Part shown: positions 6,621 through 8,507 of the stretch, piece after piece
How positions within the stretch are numbered: the first letter of the stretch is position 1
Layout: each line of letters begins with the position of its first letter
From: Spirochaetia bacterium
GTDB taxonomy: Bacteria; Spirochaetota; Spirochaetia; Treponematales; Breznakiellaceae
Direction of reading: 5' to 3'
Assembly: GCA_025997755.1 (NCBI GenBank)
Contig: BNVA01000087.1
Coordinates: 1 to 8,507, forward strand
DNA: 8,507 nt
The notes under the pieces: generated by a model
Told to the model about the DNA's origin: nothing
Databases searched by the model: none
The model's input: the letters and a program-made list of their open reading frames with translations, nothing else
Program-made: the position numbers and the translations under genes

Positions 6621-8108
6621 TTATTTTCCTGCAGCGGGGATTTTTGTTACAAGCCGCAGCGAGGTGGTCAAACCTTCAAGCTGGTAATGCGGGCGCATAT
6701 AGAACCGGGCGCTGTAATAGCCGGGCGACCCTTCTACACTTTCCACTTCCACCTTTGCTTCCGCCAGTGGATACTTGGCTTTGACTTCCTCGGTAGCGCT
6801 GGGATCGCCGGTAACATAGCCTGAGATCCAGTTGGACAGCCAGCGCTGCATATCGTCTTTTTCCTTAAAGGAGCCAATTTTATCCCGAACTATACACTTT
6901 AGGTAATGGGCAAAACGGCAAGTAGCAAATATATAGGGCAGCCGTGCCGCAAGACTGGCGTTTTCCGTGGCATCTGTGGAATCATATTCTCTGGGTTTAT
7001 TAACGGTCTGACCTCCAAGGAATACCGCGTAATCCGTGTTCTTCCAGTGGAGCAGGGGCATAAAGCCGTTCTTGGAAAGCTCCGCCTCGCGCCGGTCGGT
7101 AATGGCGATCTCCGTGGGACATTTCATGGCTACTCCGCCGTCATCGGTTGGGAATGTGTGGGTAGGCAGACCTTCCACGGCTCCGCCGGATTCCACGCCT
7201 CTGATATTGGCGCACCAGCCGTAGTTAGAGAATGAACGGTTCACGTTCACACCCATGGCATAAGCGGCATTCATCCAGTTGTATTTATCGTTAGCGCCTG
7301 CGCCTGTGTCTTCCTCAAAGTTGAAAGCCTCTACCGGATTACTTTTGGCTCCGTAGGGTGTGCGGCTCAATACCCGCGGAAGTGCAAGGGCTACATAGCG
7401 GCTGTCGTCGGATTCCCGGAAGGAACGCCATGCGGCATATTCCGGTGTTGTAAATATCTTGCTTATATCCCTGGGGTTCGCCAATTCCTGCCATGAATCC
7501 AGGTTCATCATTGAAGGATCCGCAGCGGTTATAAATGGCATGTGGGATGCTGCGGAAATTTGGGCTATACCTTTTAGAAGTTCCACATCCTGCGGGGTCT
7601 GGTTAAAGTAGTAGTCCCCTACCAACGCGCCGTAGGGTTCGCCTCCGGCTGTACCGTACTCATCTTCGTAGAGTTTCTTGAAAAGTGGACTCTGATCCCA
7701 TGCCGTACCCTTAAAGCGTTTTAGGGTCTTGCTTAGGTCGTTCTTGTTTATATTCATCACCCGAATTTTCATGCTTTCGCCGGTGGTGGTATTGGAAACC
7801 AAATAGTTAAGTCCGCGCCATGCGCTTTCCATTTTAGAAAAATCCTCGTGGTGGATTATCAGGTTTAGCTGTTCCGAAAGTTTTTTATCCAGTTCCGCGA
7901 TTATTCCTTCGATGGTTTTAATCGCATCGTTGGAAACAAGGCTGGCATTTTCCAGCGCCTGTCCTACCAGGGTATTCACCGCCCCCTGAACGGCGCTGCT
8001 CACCTCAGGTGTCTGGGGTTTGAATTCCTGACTCAGGAGCTGCTCAAAATCGCTCATCTCCAGTGACTCAGAGTTTAATGATTGTATGTCTAATTGTTTG
8101 TCTGCCAT
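6621..8108 (-). CDS. tssC (vipB): TssC, large subunit of the T6SS contractile sheath
   Basis: TssC pairs with TssB to build the cytoplasmic sheath whose contraction drives the Hcp tube out of the cell. At 495 residues it is full length for the VipB/EvpB family. Characteristic stretches are MESAWRGL (93-100), GGEPYGALVGDY (155-166), LPRVLSRTPYG (243-253), NWMNAAYAMG (277-286), CPTEIAITDRRE (330-341), FMPLLHWKNTDYAVF (349-363), LAARLPYIFATCRFAHYLK (386-404) and the near-terminal PHYQLEGLTTSLRLV (473-487). The N-terminal helix around 18-29 (EMSDFEQLLSQE) sits where the V. cholerae homologue carries the segment recognised by ClpV. The ATG at 8108 has a strong AAGGAG six bases upstream, and the gene starts 12 bases after the tssB stop. 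The protein appears intact. Confidence 0.98.
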   Translation of the reverse strand: MADKQLDIQSLNSESLEMSDFEQLLSQEFKPQTPEVSSAVQGAVNTLVGQALENASLVSNDAIKTIEGIIAELDKKLSEQLNLIIHHEDFSKMESAWRGLNYLVSNTTTGESMKIRVMNINKNDLSKTLKRFKGTAWDQSPLFKKLYEDEYGTAGGEPYGALVGDYYFNQTPQDVELLKGIAQISAASHMPFITAADPSMMNLDSWQELANPRDISKIFTTPEYAAWRSFRESDDSRYVALALPRVLSRTPYGAKSNPVEAFNFEEDTGAGANDKYNWMNAAYAMGVNVNRSFSNYGWCANIRGVESGGAVEGLPTHTFPTDDGGVAMKCPTEIAITDRREAELSKNGFMPLLHWKNTDYAVFLGGQTVNKPREYDSTDATENASLAARLPYIFATCRFAHYLKCIVRDKIGSFKEKDDMQRWLSNWISGYVTGDPSATEEVKAKYPLAEAKVEVESVEGSPGYYSARFYMRPHYQLEGLTTSLRLVTKIPAAGK

Positions 8109-8120
8109 GCTATGCTCCTT
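8109..8120 (-). promoter_or_regulatory. tssB-tssC junction with tssC ribosome site
   Basis: Only 12 bases separate the tssB TAA from the tssC ATG, and they contain the AAGGAG ribosome-binding sequence. This supports a single message and balanced output of the two sheath subunits, which assemble one to one. Confidence 0.8.
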
Positions 8121-8507
8121 TTACTCCTTCTTTTCCGCATCTGCGGCCGGCGCGTCGGCGCCTGCGTCCGGGTTTTTTTCCTTAGCCTTTGCGGAAAGGG
8201 CTTTAAGGAGTGCCGTGTCTGCAAGTATCTTGTTTAGCAAATCTTCCGCGCCGGATTTGCCGTCCATATAGGACAGAAGGTTTGAAAGTTCCTGCCGTGC
8301 TTGCATAAGTTGTTTAAGTCCGTCTACCTTGGACACCACCGCTGCGGGAGAGAAGTCCTCCATGCTTTCAAAGGACATATCCACCGCGAGATTACCCTCT
8401 CCGGTGAGTGTGTTTGGCACATTGAACGCTACCCTTGGGGAGATAGCCTTTAGGCGGTCATCAAAGTTTTCAGTGTTAATTTCCAACATCTGCCGCTCCT
8501 CCACAGG
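8121..8507 (-). CDS. tssB (vipA): TssB, small subunit of the T6SS contractile sheath (5' end outside the window)
   Basis: TssB interlocks with TssC to form the sheath. The visible part is about 128 residues, against roughly 160-180 for full family members, and lacks the N-terminal beta-strand region that ends in a GDF(T/S)G-like motif. What remains is characteristic: a PVEER turn at the window edge, EINTENFDDRL, a VPNTL turn, LAVDMSFESMEDFSPAAVV (the F.s..DF.P..i motif), and a helix LKQLMQARQELSNLL. The tail after about base 8175 is low-complexity, rich in Ala, Lys, Asp and Glu. A GTG at 8504 could be read as a start. However, it encodes the valine of the family's conserved PVE(E/D)R turn and has no ribosome site in view, so the frame almost certainly continues beyond 8507. 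Confidence 0.95.
   Translation of the reverse strand, partial: PVEERQMLEINTENFDDRLKAISPRVAFNVPNTLTGEGNLAVDMSFESMEDFSPAAVVSKVDGLKQLMQARQELSNLLSYMDGKSGAEDLLNKILADTALLKALSAKAKEKNPDAGADAPAADAEKKE

Noticed and set aside
8502..8504. GTG at 8504 as the start of tssB
   Set aside because: It would give a protein lacking the N-terminal beta region of the family, and no ribosome site is visible in the three remaining bases. The codon fits the valine of the internal PVE(E/D)R turn.

Overview
The window carries a compact run of type VI secretion system (T6SS) structural genes, all on the minus strand. Read in the direction of transcription (right to left), the order is tssB (5' end beyond the window), tssC, hcp, tssE, tssF, tssG and tssH/clpV. 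The organism is a diderm (Gram-negative) bacterium with roughly balanced base composition. I cannot assign a lineage from the sequence alone: the families are clear, but nothing here is diagnostic of a phylum. No tRNA, rRNA, CRISPR array, transposase or effector/immunity gene is visible. The membrane-complex genes (tssJ, tssL, tssM), the other baseplate genes (tssK, tssA), vgrG and PAAR are not in the window.

Layout, right to left: tssB (8507-8121) and tssC (8108-6621) encode the two contractile sheath subunits and lie 12 bases apart. A 123-base gap with a hairpin precedes hcp (6497-5994), the inner tube protein. Directly after hcp is a strong stem-loop followed by a T-rich run, which looks like an intrinsic terminator (5982-5921). 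Then come tssE (5904-5386), tssF (5377-3578) and tssG (3602-2583), three baseplate components spaced 8 bases apart or overlapping by 25 bases. Last is tssH/clpV (2550-172), the AAA+ ATPase that recycles the contracted sheath. Every protein except the ATPase and the cut-off TssB looks full length.

The striking part is the left edge. The clpV reading frame runs normally through both ATPase modules. At position 225 it passes into sequence that is backwards: the last 17 residues are an antisense reading. The proper continuation of ClpV, about 50 residues of the D2 C-terminal part, lies on the PLUS strand at about 71-220. It is preceded at 1-70 by a second, inverted, perfect copy of the 70 bases that clpV carries at 226-295. 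So a ~155-base piece of the 3' end of clpV sits between 70-base perfect inverted repeats (78 bases with one mismatch). This is either a real inverted duplication or invertible segment that breaks and could switch the sheath-recycling ATPase, or a fold-back chimera at the end of an assembled contig. I consider the artefact at least as likely, for reasons given in the findings, but the structure itself is plain in the sequence and easy to test with reads.
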